Positions 20,058 to 29,432 of a stretch of DNA of 64,000 nucleotides are shown here, piece after piece. Every line of letters starts with the position of its first letter. The first letter of the stretch is position 1. Made by a program: the position numbers and the translations under genes. The DNA is from Glycocaulis abyssi. GTDB taxonomy: Bacteria > Pseudomonadota > Alphaproteobacteria > Caulobacterales > Maricaulaceae. The notes beneath the pieces were generated by a model, which was given only the letters and a program-made list of their open reading frames with translations, did no database searches and was not told the DNA's origin. Where the stretch lies: positions 2,319,001 to 2,383,000 of the forward strand of contig NZ_CP163421.1 of the NCBI RefSeq assembly GCF_041429775.1, given 5' to 3'.

Positions 20058-20813
20058 CTATCCTGTCTTTTCAATCTGACGGCACAGCGCTTCAACGCTG
20101 GCGACCAGCCTGTCTATGTCCGCGGGCGTGGACAGCCGGTGATCGCCGCTCTTGCTGATATGCACGGCCATGTCGCTGGAGGTCAGGCACCCGGCGAGCG
20201 CCATGGCATGTTGCCAGGGCACATCCGCGTCGGCCATGCCCTGTAATATCTGCACCGGGCCATCAAACCGTACCGGCCCGTCCAGCAACAACCATTGACG
20301 CGCCTCCTCGATCAGCCCGCGCGTGATGATGAGCGGCTCGCCATACTCCGATGGCTGTGCCCACTCGCCATGCGTCAGAATTGCGTTGCGGACACTGTCA
20401 GGAAAGCCCGCCCACATCAGTTTCTCGGTAAAGTCAGGCGCAGGCGCTATCAGCACCATCCCTGCCACCCGTTCAGGGCGTGCCAGCGCCGCCAGCAATG
20501 CCGTCCACGCGCCCATGGAGGAGCCGACGAGCACCAGCGGCCCTTCGGTCAGCGTGTCGATGATCTGGAGCGCATCCTCGCGCCACATGCCGATACGGGC
20601 ATCGCGCCAGCTGCCGCCAGACTGGCCATGGGCAAAATAGTCAAAGCGGACAAAGGCGCGGGCCTGCGCGCGCGCCCATTGATCGAGCGCCAGCACCTTG
20701 GTGCCCTCCATGTCGGAGCGCAGCCCGCCCAGCCAGACAATGCCCGGACCCTTGCCGGAATGGCGTTCATAGGCGAGCTGGACACCATCGCCCCGGTCAA
20801 GAAATTGTGGCAT
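20058..20813 (-). CDS. alpha/beta hydrolase (ABHD10-like)
   Basis: A 251-residue cytoplasmic hydrolase. The oxyanion region is IVWLGGLRSDMEGTK, the nucleophile elbow is GSSMGAW (Ser near residue 98), the acid is in GMADADVPW and the His in SGDHRLS. The arrangement resembles ABHD10-type thioesterases and dipeptidyl-type hydrolases. The substrate is unknown. It is convergent with the previous gene and divergent from the glycosyltransferase pair. Confidence 0.85.
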   Translation of the reverse strand: MPQFLDRGDGVQLAYERHSGKGPGIVWLGGLRSDMEGTKVLALDQWARAQARAFVRFDYFAHGQSGGSWRDARIGMWREDALQIIDTLTEGPLVLVGSSMGAWTALLAALARPERVAGMVLIAPAPDFTEKLMWAGFPDSVRNAILTHGEWAQPSEYGEPLIITRGLIEEARQWLLLDGPVRFDGPVQILQGMADADVPWQHAMALAGCLTSSDMAVHISKSGDHRLSTPADIDRLVASVEALCRQIEKTG

Positions 20814-20925
20814 TCGGGAGCCTTCTAGCTATGGCTGGCGTTTGCGCCCTGCTGGCCCCATCATTATGACGCAGGCCAGTTGGTTCAACCGCCTGGCCGC
20901 ACATTCATCCGGAAAACGCCCGCCC

Positions 20926-22083
20926 ATGAAAATTCTCCAGCTGATTCCAGAGCTTGAAGCGGGCGGGGCCGAGCGCACCACGATTGATGTCGCGCAGGCC
21001 ATCGTGGATTCGGGCGGCGAGGCGCTGGTGGCAAGCCTTGGCGGGCGGATGGAAGAGGAGTTGGCCGCTATCGGCGGTGAACTGATCCGCCTCGACATGA
21101 AGACCAAGAACCCGCTGACCATCGTGGCCAATTCGCGCCGGCTTGCCGCTCTGGCCCGTGAACGCGGCGTGGACATCATTCATGCCCGGTCGCGCGCACC
21201 GGCCTGGAGCGGGCTGGAAGCCGCCCGGCGGGCGCATATTCCCTTCGTGACGACCTATCACGGCACCTATAATGCCCGAACCGGGCTGAAACGTTTCTAC
21301 AATTCTGTGATGGCGCGCGGCGACGCCGTTATCGCCAACTCGCATTTTATTGCCGACCATATCCGGGCCGAGCACTACAAGGTGCTGGCCGAAAGACGCG
21401 CCGACCTCTCCCATCTGCATGTCATTCCGCGCGGGGTTGATCTGGCCCGGCTGGATCCGGCGCGTGTAGACCCGCTGGAAGTTGACAGCCTGCGTTCAGC
21501 CTGGCTGGACGGGCGGGACGGCCCGGTCATCCTGCTGCCCGCGCGCCTGACAGCGTGGAAGGGCCAGATGCTGGCCATTGACGCGGTGGCGGGCCTTGCC
21601 GGGCGCCTGCCGGGTCCGGCGCCTGTACTGGTATGCGCCGGTGATGCGCAGGGGCGTGACGGATATGTCGAGCAGTTGCGCAATCACGCGGCAGAAGCGG
21701 GCGTGGCGCTGGTGCTGCCCGGCCATATCGCAGACATGGCGCGCGCCTATATGGCCGCCGATATCGTCATCAACCCGTCCCTTGAGCCGGAAGCCTTTGG
21801 CCGCACGCTGGCCGAGGCCATGGCCATGGAGCGCCCGGTGATCGCGGCGGCACATGGCGGTCCTCTGGAAATCCTGGCCGGCACGCAGACAGGCTGGCTG
21901 TTTGCGCCGGGAAGCGACGCCGGTCTGGCAGAGCAGATGAAGGCGGTGCTTGATCTTGACGCCGAGGCAAAAAAATTGCGCGGGCATTTGGCGCGCCAAC
22001 GTGTTATCGCCCATTATTCGCGCGAGGCGCTGCAGGGATCGACCTTGCGGGTATATCGGGAACTTCTAGACTATCGCCCATGA
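20926..22083 (+). CDS. glycosyltransferase family 4 protein
   Basis: A GT-B glycosyltransferase of 385 residues. The N-terminus KILQLIPELEAGGAERTTID is typical of GT4. The sugar-nucleotide site is in the C-terminal half: LLPARLTAWKGQ and the E-x7-E motif in PEAFGRTLAEAMAMERPVIA. The conserved ATG is 20926, although the frame opens at 20842. The end overlaps a GT9 gene by 4 bases, so the two probably act on the same cell-surface glycan, most likely lipopolysaccharide core (inference). Confidence 0.9.
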   Translation: MKILQLIPELEAGGAERTTIDVAQAIVDSGGEALVASLGGRMEEELAAIGGELIRLDMKTKNPLTIVANSRRLAALARERGVDIIHARSRAPAWSGLEAARRAHIPFVTTYHGTYNARTGLKRFYNSVMARGDAVIANSHFIADHIRAEHYKVLAERRADLSHLHVIPRGVDLARLDPARVDPLEVDSLRSAWLDGRDGPVILLPARLTAWKGQMLAIDAVAGLAGRLPGPAPVLVCAGDAQGRDGYVEQLRNHAAEAGVALVLPGHIADMARAYMAADIVINPSLEPEAFGRTLAEAMAMERPVIAAAHGGPLEILAGTQTGWLFAPGSDAGLAEQMKAVLDLDAEAKKLRGHLARQRVIAHYSREALQGSTLRVYRELLDYRP

Positions 22084-23066
22084 TTGAGAACGAGCCGCCA
22101 AAGGAACAGGTGCTGGTCGTCCACGAAGGCGATCTGCGTGCGACCGTGCGCATGATGGCGGCTGCGCGTCTGATCCGCGAGCATCACCGCAAGGCGCGCA
22201 TCACCTTTCTGACCACGCCCGAATATGAGGGTCTGGTGAAATACTGCCCGTATTTCAACGCTGTTGAGGCAAGCCTGCGCGATACAGCCAAGAAGGGCTT
22301 TTTTGAACGGGTAAAGCTCGCCCGCGCCTCGAAGTTTGATTTCGTCTATGATCTGTGCGGCTCGGACGCTGCCCGCAAGCTGAAGGGCGCGATGCGCCTG
22401 TCGCGCGGCCATTGGATAGACGGCGCGCCAGACCCCAAATCACCTGACCATCCGGCCGAACAGATGGCCGACCGGCTTGGCGATGCCGGTATCGGCCGCA
22501 CCGGTCATCAGCTGGGCGAGGCGCCGCCGCCCATGCTCGACTGGGTTGATTTCGTGGCCAAGCGCTCGCGTACTCTGGAGCCGGCCTATTTCGGCCTGCA
22601 GGGCCGCTACGCCCTGTTTGCGCCCGCAGGCGACGAGTTCCAGCCTGCTTTTCGCTGGCCGAAAGACCGCTGGGCATCACTGGCCCATGAGCTGAAAGAG
22701 CAGGGCGTCGAGCCGGTCATTGTCGGTGGACCCTCCACGCGCGAGATCGGCCGCTATATCGCCCATGTCACGCCCGGCGCGCGCGACCTTACGGGCCGCG
22801 CCAACCTCGTCCAGCTGGCAGGGCTGGGCCGCAAGGCCAGCTTTTCCTTTGGCGAGGATGTGGATCTTCTGCATCTTCTCGTCGCTGCCGGCTCCCCGGC
22901 TGTCATGTTCCATCCCGGTGCCGAACCGCCTCACATGGCGTCTCCGCGCGGTCCGGAAAGCGTGATTCTCATGCACGCACCGACACTTGCGCAGATTTCG
23001 GTTGCCGAGGCCGTGCAGTCCATGCGGGTCGCCGGCGGCTTTGCGCGTAGCCCTGAAGCGGCCTGA
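22080..23066 (+). CDS. glycosyltransferase family 9 (heptosyltransferase-like) protein
   Basis: A 328-residue GT-B protein of the ADP-heptose:LPS heptosyltransferase type. The N-terminal half shows [21 protein letters not shown]; the C-terminal half has FAPAGDE...[24 protein letters not shown] and [14 protein letters not shown], close to the family motifs. The ATG overlaps the GT4 stop. The specific sugar cannot be read from the sequence. Confidence 0.88.
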   Translation: MIENEPPKEQVLVVHEGDLRATVRMMAAARLIREHHRKARITFLTTPEYEGLVKYCPYFNAVEASLRDTAKKGFFERVKLARASKFDFVYDLCGSDAARKLKGAMRLSRGHWIDGAPDPKSPDHPAEQMADRLGDAGIGRTGHQLGEAPPPMLDWVDFVAKRSRTLEPAYFGLQGRYALFAPAGDEFQPAFRWPKDRWASLAHELKEQGVEPVIVGGPSTREIGRYIAHVTPGARDLTGRANLVQLAGLGRKASFSFGEDVDLLHLLVAAGSPAVMFHPGAEPPHMASPRGPESVILMHAPTLAQISVAEAVQSMRVAGGFARSPEAA

Positions 23067-23211
23067 ATGTCTTGATTTTACCAGTCATCTCACGATATGC
23101 GCATGCATCGGAAACGCGATATCGTGCGTTGACGCCATTGACGAGTTTTGTTTGCCGGGAGCGGGAGCTGGTCAAGCCTCCCCGGTCCGGCGCTGTAACA
23201 GGAGAAGACGC

Positions 23212-23751
23212 ATAGCCCGACGCCCCCACGCCGCGCCGCCTGCCAAGAAGGACGGGCCGCGCATCAATGGAGACATTCGCGTTCCGCGAGTGCTCCTGAT
23301 TGACGAAAATGGCGAAAAACAAGGCGAGATGCCGATCGAAGCCGCGCTGGACGCTGCGGCCGAGGCAGGACTCGACCTTATTGAAGTCTCACCCACCGCC
23401 AACCCGCCTGTCTGCAAGCTGGCTGATTTCGGCAAGCTGAAATATGCCGAGCAGAAGAAGAAGGCGGAAGCCCGCAAGAAGCAGAAGACGCAGGATATCA
23501 AAGAGATAAAGATGCGTCCGAATATCGATACGCATGATTATGAGGTGAAAACCCGGTCCATGCGGCGCTTCTTCGAGGACGGGGACAAGGTGAAGATCAC
23601 CTTGCGCTTCCGGGGCCGGGAAATGGCGCACCAGGATCGCGGCATGGTGATCTTCGACCGCGTGAAAGCCGATTTCGGCGACATCGCAAAGGTGGAGTTC
23701 GAGCCCAAGCTCGAAGGCCGCCAGATGATCATGGTGATGGCGCCGCGCTAG
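23212..23751 (+). CDS. infC: translation initiation factor IF-3 (AUA start codon)
   Basis: IF-3 proof-reads start codons and keeps the 30S subunit free. The 179-residue frame (counting the start) begins ATA-GCC-CGA-CGC at 23212, with AGGAGA six bases upstream. No ATG, GTG or TTG lies between this codon and the conserved [13 protein letters not shown]. The N-domain, lysine-rich linker ([11 protein letters not shown]) and C-domain ([28 protein letters not shown]) are complete. Rare start codons allow IF-3 to repress its own synthesis in other bacteria. An intrinsic terminator follows. Confidence 0.93.
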   Translation: MARRPHAAPPAKKDGPRINGDIRVPRVLLIDENGEKQGEMPIEAALDAAAEAGLDLIEVSPTANPPVCKLADFGKLKYAEQKKKAEARKKQKTQDIKEIKMRPNIDTHDYEVKTRSMRRFFEDGDKVKITLRFRGREMAHQDRGMVIFDRVKADFGDIAKVEFEPKLEGRQMIMVMAPR

Positions 23752-23777
23752 GGCGGAGCAGTTGCAGTACGCAAATG

Positions 23778-23808
23778 GGGCCAGCCTCTCGGGGGCTGGC
23801 CCTTTTTT
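23778..23808 (+). terminator. Rho-independent terminator after infC
   Basis: Perfect 9-bp stem GGGCCAGCC / GGCTGGCCC (23778-23786 with 23794-23802), 7-base loop, then TTTTTT at 23803-23808. Confidence 0.92.
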
Positions 23809-23920
23809 GTCCTGATGCCTGTTACTGGAAATTAATTTATTGATTTTCGATATATGTGTTTGTATGGCCGAACAAGCGTAGACGGGTGTTGTCTGCGTAT
23901 AACAATCAAGAGACACACAT

Positions 23921-24949
23921 ATGGTCAGGCCAGCTTTTTTTGCTTCTGTACTCGCCATCTCGGCAATAACCACGGGGGCCTTTGCTGGCCCTCTCCAATC
24001 GGACATTCAGGTCGAGGCGGGCAACACCCGTCTCGCCGGCACCCTTACTGTACCGGCCGAGCCGCCGCGCGCCCTCCTGGTAATGATTACCGGAAGCGGA
24101 CCGCATGGCCGCGACGGTGTAATCTCAGGAGCGCCGATGTTTGCCGAGCTGGCCGATGCTCTTGCCGCTGGCGGGGTTGCGACGATCCGCGTCGATGAGG
24201 CGGGGGTGGGCGAGTCCACGGGCGAGCGCACGCAAAGCTTCCGCGAACGCATTCCGCATGTCACGGCCACCCTTGACCATGCCCGCTCCCTTGAGGGATT
24301 TGCCGGTATTCCTGTCGGGTTTTACGGGCATTCAGAAGGGGCTTCACTGGCCGTACTGGTAGCTGCAGAGCGTGCGCAGCATGTGGACCTTCTGGTGCTG
24401 GCGGGCGCGCCGGGCGCGCGTGGTCACAACGTCTGGGTTGACCAGCAGCACACGCTTCTGACCGGTCAATTCCCGCATCTGGACCCTGACGGCATCCGCG
24501 GGGCTCTCACGGCTGTGGCTGACGCCTCCATAGCGGGTCAGCCTGAACCAGTTTACGCTGCCGTGCGGGCGCTTTTCGAGCTGCTTGAAGCTCCCGATCA
24601 TGTCTATGAGGACGGGTCGTTCGAGCAATATGCCTCCCGCATGGCCAGCATCGAAATGGCTGATTTTCTGGATTACGACCCCGCGCCAGCCTTTGGCGGG
24701 CTGCAGGTGCCAACCCTTGCGGTGTGGGGAGCCATTGATCGTCAGACTTCGCCCGCGCTCAATGCCCCGATTCTCGAACGGGTACGCGGCGATGACCCGG
24801 CCTACACCGCTGTGGTCCTGCCCGATCAGGACCACTTTTTCCTGAGGGGCGCCGGACTGGAGCCCGGAGAGCACCGCTTCGGTGAAATGAGCCTTGCTCC
24901 TGAACTGCCCGATGCAATTATTTCCTGGCTCGACGCGACGCTGCGCTAA
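23921..24949 (+). CDS. secreted alpha/beta hydrolase
   Basis: A 342-residue exported hydrolase. The signal peptide ends near TGAFA (residue 22). The fold includes MITGSGPHGRDG (oxyanion), the nucleophile elbow GHSEGAS (Ser near 138), an acid in WGAIDRQTSP and the His in LPDQDHFF. It belongs to the broad periplasmic esterase/peptidase-like group. The substrate is unknown. The 112 bases before the ATG are AT-rich (ATTAATTTATTGATTTTCG at 23832-23850), unlike the surrounding DNA, and probably hold the promoter. Confidence 0.85.
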   Translation: MVRPAFFASVLAISAITTGAFAGPLQSDIQVEAGNTRLAGTLTVPAEPPRALLVMITGSGPHGRDGVISGAPMFAELADALAAGGVATIRVDEAGVGESTGERTQSFRERIPHVTATLDHARSLEGFAGIPVGFYGHSEGASLAVLVAAERAQHVDLLVLAGAPGARGHNVWVDQQHTLLTGQFPHLDPDGIRGALTAVADASIAGQPEPVYAAVRALFELLEAPDHVYEDGSFEQYASRMASIEMADFLDYDPAPAFGGLQVPTLAVWGAIDRQTSPALNAPILERVRGDDPAYTAVVLPDQDHFFLRGAGLEPGEHRFGEMSLAPELPDAIISWLDATLR

Positions 24950-24977
24950 CGCGTTCTGTCTGCCAGATAATGGCGCA

Positions 24978-25011
24978 AAGCCGGTGGCACCCATGTGCTG
25001 CCGGCTTTTTT
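24978..25011 (+). terminator. Rho-independent terminator after the hydrolase
   Basis: Hairpin GCCGG..GCAC / GTGC..CCGGC with a two-base internal mismatch and a CCAT loop, followed by TTTTTT at 25006-25011. Confidence 0.8.
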
Positions 25012-25094
25012 GCGCCTAGGCAGCGCCGGCCTTTTGGGCCTAGTCTCCTGCCGCGAGTCGGACGCTGATGGCATCCACGCAAGGAGGCTCTTCC

Positions 25095-26870
25095 ATGAAA
25101 TACCTCGTATCCTTTGGCGTTCTGGCAGCTTTTGCCATTGCACCCGCCGCCCTGTCCCAGACACCGCACGGTGAGGCGCAAGGCCGCCATGGCTCCGTGA
25201 CGCTGTCTGCAGGCTTTCCCGACGATCCGCGCACCTTTGCCGTTCAGGCGGGCGGTGCCATGCGCGCTTCGCGCCTGGGCGGTGCGGGCTGTGTGGGCTT
25301 CATCACCGAGGACCCGACCTTCATCCTGACCTATGAGGATGCAGGCGATGTGTTTGATCTCATGCTCTCGGCGGCGTCGGAAACCGACACCACCATGTCG
25401 GTGCGTACCCCTGATGGCACGGTACTGTGCGATGATGACAGTGCGGGCAATCTCGGCCCCGGCATCACGGTAGAGAGCCCTGCCAGCGGGGCCTACGAGA
25501 TCTGGGTCGGCACCTATTCTGCCGGTGCGGGCTATCCTGATACCGCCTTGCATATTTCCGAGCTGGCCTACTCCACCGCCAATCCCTTCGCCCGTACGGT
25601 CAATGCCGAGGCGCCACCTGCCACGACGCTGTCCTTGCGTGCGGGCTTCCGCAATGACCCGGCGAGCATTGAGGTTTCACAAGGCGGGGATGTACGCCTC
25701 GGCCCGCTTGGTACCGCCTGTGTCGGTTTCGGGTCGGAAGCGCCCAGCGCCCGCCTGACCTACCGGGCTGGCCGCTACCAGCTTTACATCTCCACCGAGA
25801 GCGAGCGCGATGGCACGATTGCCGTTCTCGCGCCCGATGGCAGCTGGCATTGCGATGATGATGGCGCAGGCAGCCTTGATCCGGGTGTGACCTTCGCTGA
25901 GCCGCAATCTGGCGACTATCTGATCTGGGCCGGTACATTCAGCGATATCGGCGAGCAGACGGCTACCTTGCACGTTTCTGAAATCGGCTATGCCGGCATC
26001 GATAATTCGGTGGATGTGTCAGGAACGCCCCATGACGGAAGCTACCGGCTGGAAGCGGGCTTTTCGCCCAACCCGTTCGCGATGGGAGTCAGGGTGGGCG
26101 GACCTGTAAGCGCCCAGCTGGCCCTGGCGTCCGGCCACACGGTCGTCGAGGGCTTTTGCTATGGCCATATGACGCGCGAACCCACCATGCGCCTGACCTG
26201 GACCGGCAATGGAGAGCCGCTTTACATCTCGGCAGCCAGCGATGTCGATACCCTGCTTCTGGTCAACGCGCCTGATGGCGGCTGGTGGTGTGATGATGAC
26301 AGCGCAGGCGGCGTTGATCCCGGCCTTGTGATCGATGACGCGTCCAGCGGTGTCTACGACATCTATGTCGCCACCTTCTCGTCAGACGAGACATCCACCG
26401 CCACTGTTTACATCTCCGAAACGGGCTGGGGCGCTGAAGCGCTGTCCATGCGGGTGGACACAACGCTGGAGCCGCGTTCTGGCGCGGTGACCATTGATCC
26501 GGCCAGCGTGGCCCTGCCCTATGAGGCGGAGCTGCAGGCGGGCGGCCCGCTGCGTGCCTTCCAGGCCGGCTTTCAGAGCAATGATTACTGTGTCGGCCAT
26601 ATCAGCCGGGAGCCGAGCTATATCGTGAACTGGACGCCTGACGCGCCCCTGCCTTTCACGATCTATCTCGATGCCGAGCGCGACACCACGCTGGCCGTGA
26701 TGACGCCTGATGGCAGCTGGCGCTGTGATGATGACGGCTCGGTGGGCCTCAATGCCGGGATCAACTTCCCGGCGGGCGAGGCGGGCCTGTATTACGTCTA
26801 TGCGGGCACATACGGTGCGCAGGAAGCACCGGCCACGCTGTACGTGGCGGAAGGTGAAGCCCCGCGCTAG
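25095..26870 (+). CDS. secreted protein with four tandem PPC-like repeats
   Basis: A 591-residue protein with AAGGAGG seven bases before ATG 25095 and a signal peptide ending at about PAALSQ. The remainder is four copies of a domain of about 140-147 residues. Each has an early Cys in a G-x-CVG/YGH context and a C-terminal signature D-T-x3-V-x2-PDG-x-W-x-CDDD-x2-G followed by SG-Y-x-I/V-W/Y-x-GTYS. The CDDD motifs are near residues 112, 252, 399 and 543. The pattern resembles bacterial pre-peptidase C-terminal (PPC) domains. No catalytic domain is present, so a binding or adhesive role is likely. Confidence 0.8.
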   Translation: MKYLVSFGVLAAFAIAPAALSQTPHGEAQGRHGSVTLSAGFPDDPRTFAVQAGGAMRASRLGGAGCVGFITEDPTFILTYEDAGDVFDLMLSAASETDTTMSVRTPDGTVLCDDDSAGNLGPGITVESPASGAYEIWVGTYSAGAGYPDTALHISELAYSTANPFARTVNAEAPPATTLSLRAGFRNDPASIEVSQGGDVRLGPLGTACVGFGSEAPSARLTYRAGRYQLYISTESERDGTIAVLAPDGSWHCDDDGAGSLDPGVTFAEPQSGDYLIWAGTFSDIGEQTATLHVSEIGYAGIDNSVDVSGTPHDGSYRLEAGFSPNPFAMGVRVGGPVSAQLALASGHTVVEGFCYGHMTREPTMRLTWTGNGEPLYISAASDVDTLLLVNAPDGGWWCDDDSAGGVDPGLVIDDASSGVYDIYVATFSSDETSTATVYISETGWGAEALSMRVDTTLEPRSGAVTIDPASVALPYEAELQAGGPLRAFQAGFQSNDYCVGHISREPSYIVNWTPDAPLPFTIYLDAERDTTLAVMTPDGSWRCDDDGSVGLNAGINFPAGEAGLYYVYAGTYGAQEAPATLYVAEGEAPR

Positions 26871-26890
26871 GAATGAGCACAGGTGTGCCG

Positions 26891-26922
26891 GAAGGCGTGA
26901 GACGCTTGCGTTTCACGCCTTC
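26891..26922 (+). terminator. hairpin after the PPC-repeat gene
   Basis: GAAGGCGTGA (26891-26900) pairs perfectly with 26913-26922 across a 12-base loop. Only a weak T-rich tail follows, so termination is probable but not certain. Confidence 0.5.
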
Positions 26923-27033
26923 TTGCGTATAACCACGCGCTCTTTAGTCCGGTCAGTCAGGCCCACGACATGCCTGCTGGCCGTTTAACGGCTCGCCGCG
27001 CTTTGCGCCCGGCACCCATATCAGGAGACCGAA

Positions 27034-27237
27034 ATGTCGAAGATGAAGACCAAAAGCGGCGCCAAGAAGCGCTTCAAGGTAACGGCGACCGGCAAGGTGC
27101 TGGCCGCCCAGTCCGGCAAACGTCACGGCATGATCAAGCGGACGCCCAAGCAGATCCGCCAGAAGCGCGGCACCGACACTCTGGCGGCGCCCGACGCGAA
27201 GATCGTGAAACAACACTACCTGCCCTACAGCCGCTAA
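27034..27237 (+). CDS. rpmI: 50S ribosomal protein bL35
   Basis: A 67-residue basic protein, [21 protein letters not shown] onward, ending in LPYSR, typical for bL35. GGAGA precedes the ATG. It is followed by rplT in the usual rpmI-rplT pair, separated from infC here by the hydrolase and repeat-protein genes, whereas many bacteria keep infC-rpmI-rplT together. Confidence 0.97.
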   Translation: MSKMKTKSGAKKRFKVTATGKVLAAQSGKRHGMIKRTPKQIRQKRGTDTLAAPDAKIVKQHYLPYSR

Positions 27238-27281
27238 CGCGCTGGCCGGTACGTATACCCAACGTTTGAAGGACTGATATC

Positions 27282-27641
27282 ATGGCTCGCGTTTCCGCAG
27301 GACCCGCTTCCCACGCTCGTCACCGCAAGGTGATAAAGGCTGCCAAAGGCTATTATGGCCGCCGCAAGAACACGTTCCGTGCTGCCAACCAGGCTGTCGA
27401 AAAAGCCGGTCAGTACGCCTATCGCGACCGCCGCGTCAAGAAGCGTAATTTCCGTTCACTCTGGATCCAGCGCATCAATGCCGCTGCCCGTCTGAACGAT
27501 CTCACCTATGCCACGTTTATGAACGGGCTCAAGAAGGCCGGTATCGAGCTCGACCGCAAGGTTCTCTCCGATATCGCCACTCGTGAGCCCGAAGCCTTCA
27601 CCGCCCTGGCTGACCAGGCGCGTTCGGCTCTCAAGGCGTAA
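27282..27641 (+). CDS. rplT: 50S ribosomal protein bL20
   Basis: A 119-residue protein needed for early 50S assembly. It starts [29 protein letters not shown], then [22 protein letters not shown], both family hallmarks. In several bacteria bL20 represses its own operon by binding the leader mRNA; I did not identify such a structure here. A strong terminator follows. Confidence 0.97.
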   Translation: MARVSAGPASHARHRKVIKAAKGYYGRRKNTFRAANQAVEKAGQYAYRDRRVKKRNFRSLWIQRINAAARLNDLTYATFMNGLKKAGIELDRKVLSDIATREPEAFTALADQARSALKA

Positions 27642-27686
27642 GTGGCAGGTCCGGGCTGGCAACCAGCCCCTTTACGGATCAAAAAA

Positions 27687-27719
27687 GCCCGCCTGCGAGC
27701 CCCGCAGGCGGGCTTTTTT
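27687..27719 (+). terminator. Rho-independent terminator after rplT
   Basis: Perfect 10-bp stem GCCCGCCTGC / GCAGGCGGGC (27687-27696 with 27704-27713) with T6 on the plus side and A6 on the other, so it could act in both directions. Confidence 0.93.
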
Positions 27720-27824
27720 CTGTCCGCTTGAAGCCAGGATTTGAACCTTCCCGTCAAAAGGGTCTAAGACCCGCCTGACTCTTTGAAGGCTGTAACGGGC
27801 CTCACCGGAAAAACGGAACGAGCG

Positions 27825-28907
27825 ATGACGACGATTGACGATCTTGCCGCGCTGGAAGCGCGCTACATGGCGGCGCTGGACGCGGCCGGTAACATGCCTG
27901 CGCTGGATGAGGTGCGGGTGGCCGCGCTCGGCAAGAAGGGCGAGGTCAGCCTGAAAATGCGCGATCTGGGCGGTATGAGCCCGGAGGAGCGCAAAGTCTT
28001 CGGCCCGGCGCTGAACGGCGTCAAGGACCGGCTCAACGCCGCGATCGAGGCAAAGAAGGCCGCTCTTGAGGCCGAAGCGCTCAACGCCGCGCTGAGCACC
28101 GAGCGCGTCGACATCACCCTGCCCGCCCCGCGCGCGCCCAAAGGCACGCTGCATCCGGTGAGCCAGGTGATGGAAGAGCTTGCCGTGATCTTTGCCGATA
28201 TGGGCTTTGCCGTCGCCGAAGGCCCGGACGTGGAAGATGATTTTCATAATTTCACCGCGCTCAACTTCCCGGCTGACCACCCCGCGCGTGACACCCACGA
28301 CACCTTCTTCATGGAGAGGGGCGAGGACGGGACGGCCAAGCTCCTGCGCACCCACACCTCGCCGGTGCAGATCCGCACGCTGATGAATTCGCAGCCGCCT
28401 GTGCGCATCATCGCGCCGGGCCGGGTCTATCGCTGTGACTGGGATCAGACCCACACGCCCATGTTCCATCAGGTCGAGGGCCTTGTGATCGACAAGGATA
28501 CCCATATGGGCCACCTCAAAGGGTGCCTGATCGACTTCATCGCGGCCTTTTTCGAGACCGACGAGGTGGAGGTGCGTTTTCGCCCCCACCACTTCCCCTT
28601 CACCGAGCCGAGCGCGGAGATGGATGTGCGCTATGAGCGCGTGGGCGATGCGGTCAAGGTGGGCTCCGGCGATAAATGGCTGGAGATTCTGGGCTGTGGC
28701 ATGGTGCATCCCAACGTGATTCGCGCCTGCGGGCTGGACCCGGATGTCTATCAGGGCTTCGCCTTCGGCATGGGCGTCGACCGTCTTGCCATGCTGAAAT
28801 ACGGGATGAGCGATCTGCGCCCCTTCTTCGAGCCGGACCCGCGCTGGCTTTCCCATTATGGCTTCTCGCCGCTATTGCAGGCGAACCTCGCGACCGGACT
28901 GAGCTAG
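27825..28907 (+). CDS. pheS: phenylalanyl-tRNA synthetase alpha subunit
   Basis: Catalytic subunit of the alpha2-beta2 class II synthetase; 360 residues from ATG 27825. An N-terminal coiled coil for tRNA binding (residues 1-95) precedes the class II core: [19 protein letters not shown], motif 2 ([26 protein letters not shown]) and motif 3 ([17 protein letters not shown]). GGAACGAG lies before the start. A small ORF, not pheT, follows directly. Confidence 0.97.
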   Translation: MTTIDDLAALEARYMAALDAAGNMPALDEVRVAALGKKGEVSLKMRDLGGMSPEERKVFGPALNGVKDRLNAAIEAKKAALEAEALNAALSTERVDITLPAPRAPKGTLHPVSQVMEELAVIFADMGFAVAEGPDVEDDFHNFTALNFPADHPARDTHDTFFMERGEDGTAKLLRTHTSPVQIRTLMNSQPPVRIIAPGRVYRCDWDQTHTPMFHQVEGLVIDKDTHMGHLKGCLIDFIAAFFETDEVEVRFRPHHFPFTEPSAEMDVRYERVGDAVKVGSGDKWLEILGCGMVHPNVIRACGLDPDVYQGFAFGMGVDRLAMLKYGMSDLRPFFEPDPRWLSHYGFSPLLQANLATGLS

Positions 28908-28918
28908 GAGACTGCATT

Positions 28919-29278
28919 ATGTCGATCGACTACATCCTTGGCCCGCGAGAGCCGAACGGCACCTATGACCGCGAGGCGATCTTGAACTGGTTTCGTGGTC
29001 GTTCCGGCTACGAATCTCCAAATAGCCGCCAGGCGGTCCGCGACCGCGGGGACAACTACGTCCTTTTCGATCTGGCCGAAGAACCTGTCCTTGATCCGGA
29101 GCTGGATGAAGAGCGCCCAATTTTCATTGAAGCTCACACTGGCGTCGGAGGCGGTGAGAAGGCTTTCATGGAGAACGTGGCGGAAATCAGAGAGCTCTGC
29201 CAAGCGTTTGACTTGCTTGTTTGTGACCCACAGGGGGAGCGATTTGCGTTTCTGGAGCCCGCCGAGGTGTTAGGGTGA
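28919..29278 (+). CDS. hypothetical protein between pheS and pheT
   Basis: A 119-residue protein, MSIDYILGPREPNGTYDREAIL onward, with GGAG nine bases before the ATG. It is acidic, with no signal peptide or membrane helix; it contains NYVLFDLAEEPVLDPEL and ends AFLEPAEVLG. The beta-alpha pattern resembles small immunity-type or phosphate-binding proteins, but I recognise no family. Codon use is less GC-biased than in pheS and pheT. It interrupts an otherwise standard pheST operon. Confidence 0.72.
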   Translation: MSIDYILGPREPNGTYDREAILNWFRGRSGYESPNSRQAVRDRGDNYVLFDLAEEPVLDPELDEERPIFIEAHTGVGGGEKAFMENVAEIRELCQAFDLLVCDPQGERFAFLEPAEVLG

Positions 29279-29432
29279 CCGACCTTACCGACATGGCCTG
29301 CTCCGATGTTCTGATGGCTCCAGCCTGTGCCGTCCGCTCCAGTCTCAGCCAGCGCAGGACGCCTGACGCCATTACCAATCATCTCTCCGACAGCAGCCTT
29401 TCAAGCTCTCACGTGCACCGGACCTGACCGTC

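Noticed and set aside
27728-27790. tRNA-like text on the minus strand (GGTTCAAATCC and a TCTTAGA loop) upstream of pheS
   Set aside because: The T stem does not pair, no acceptor stem or D arm can be built, and the surrounding bases do not complete a cloverleaf. At most a decayed fragment.
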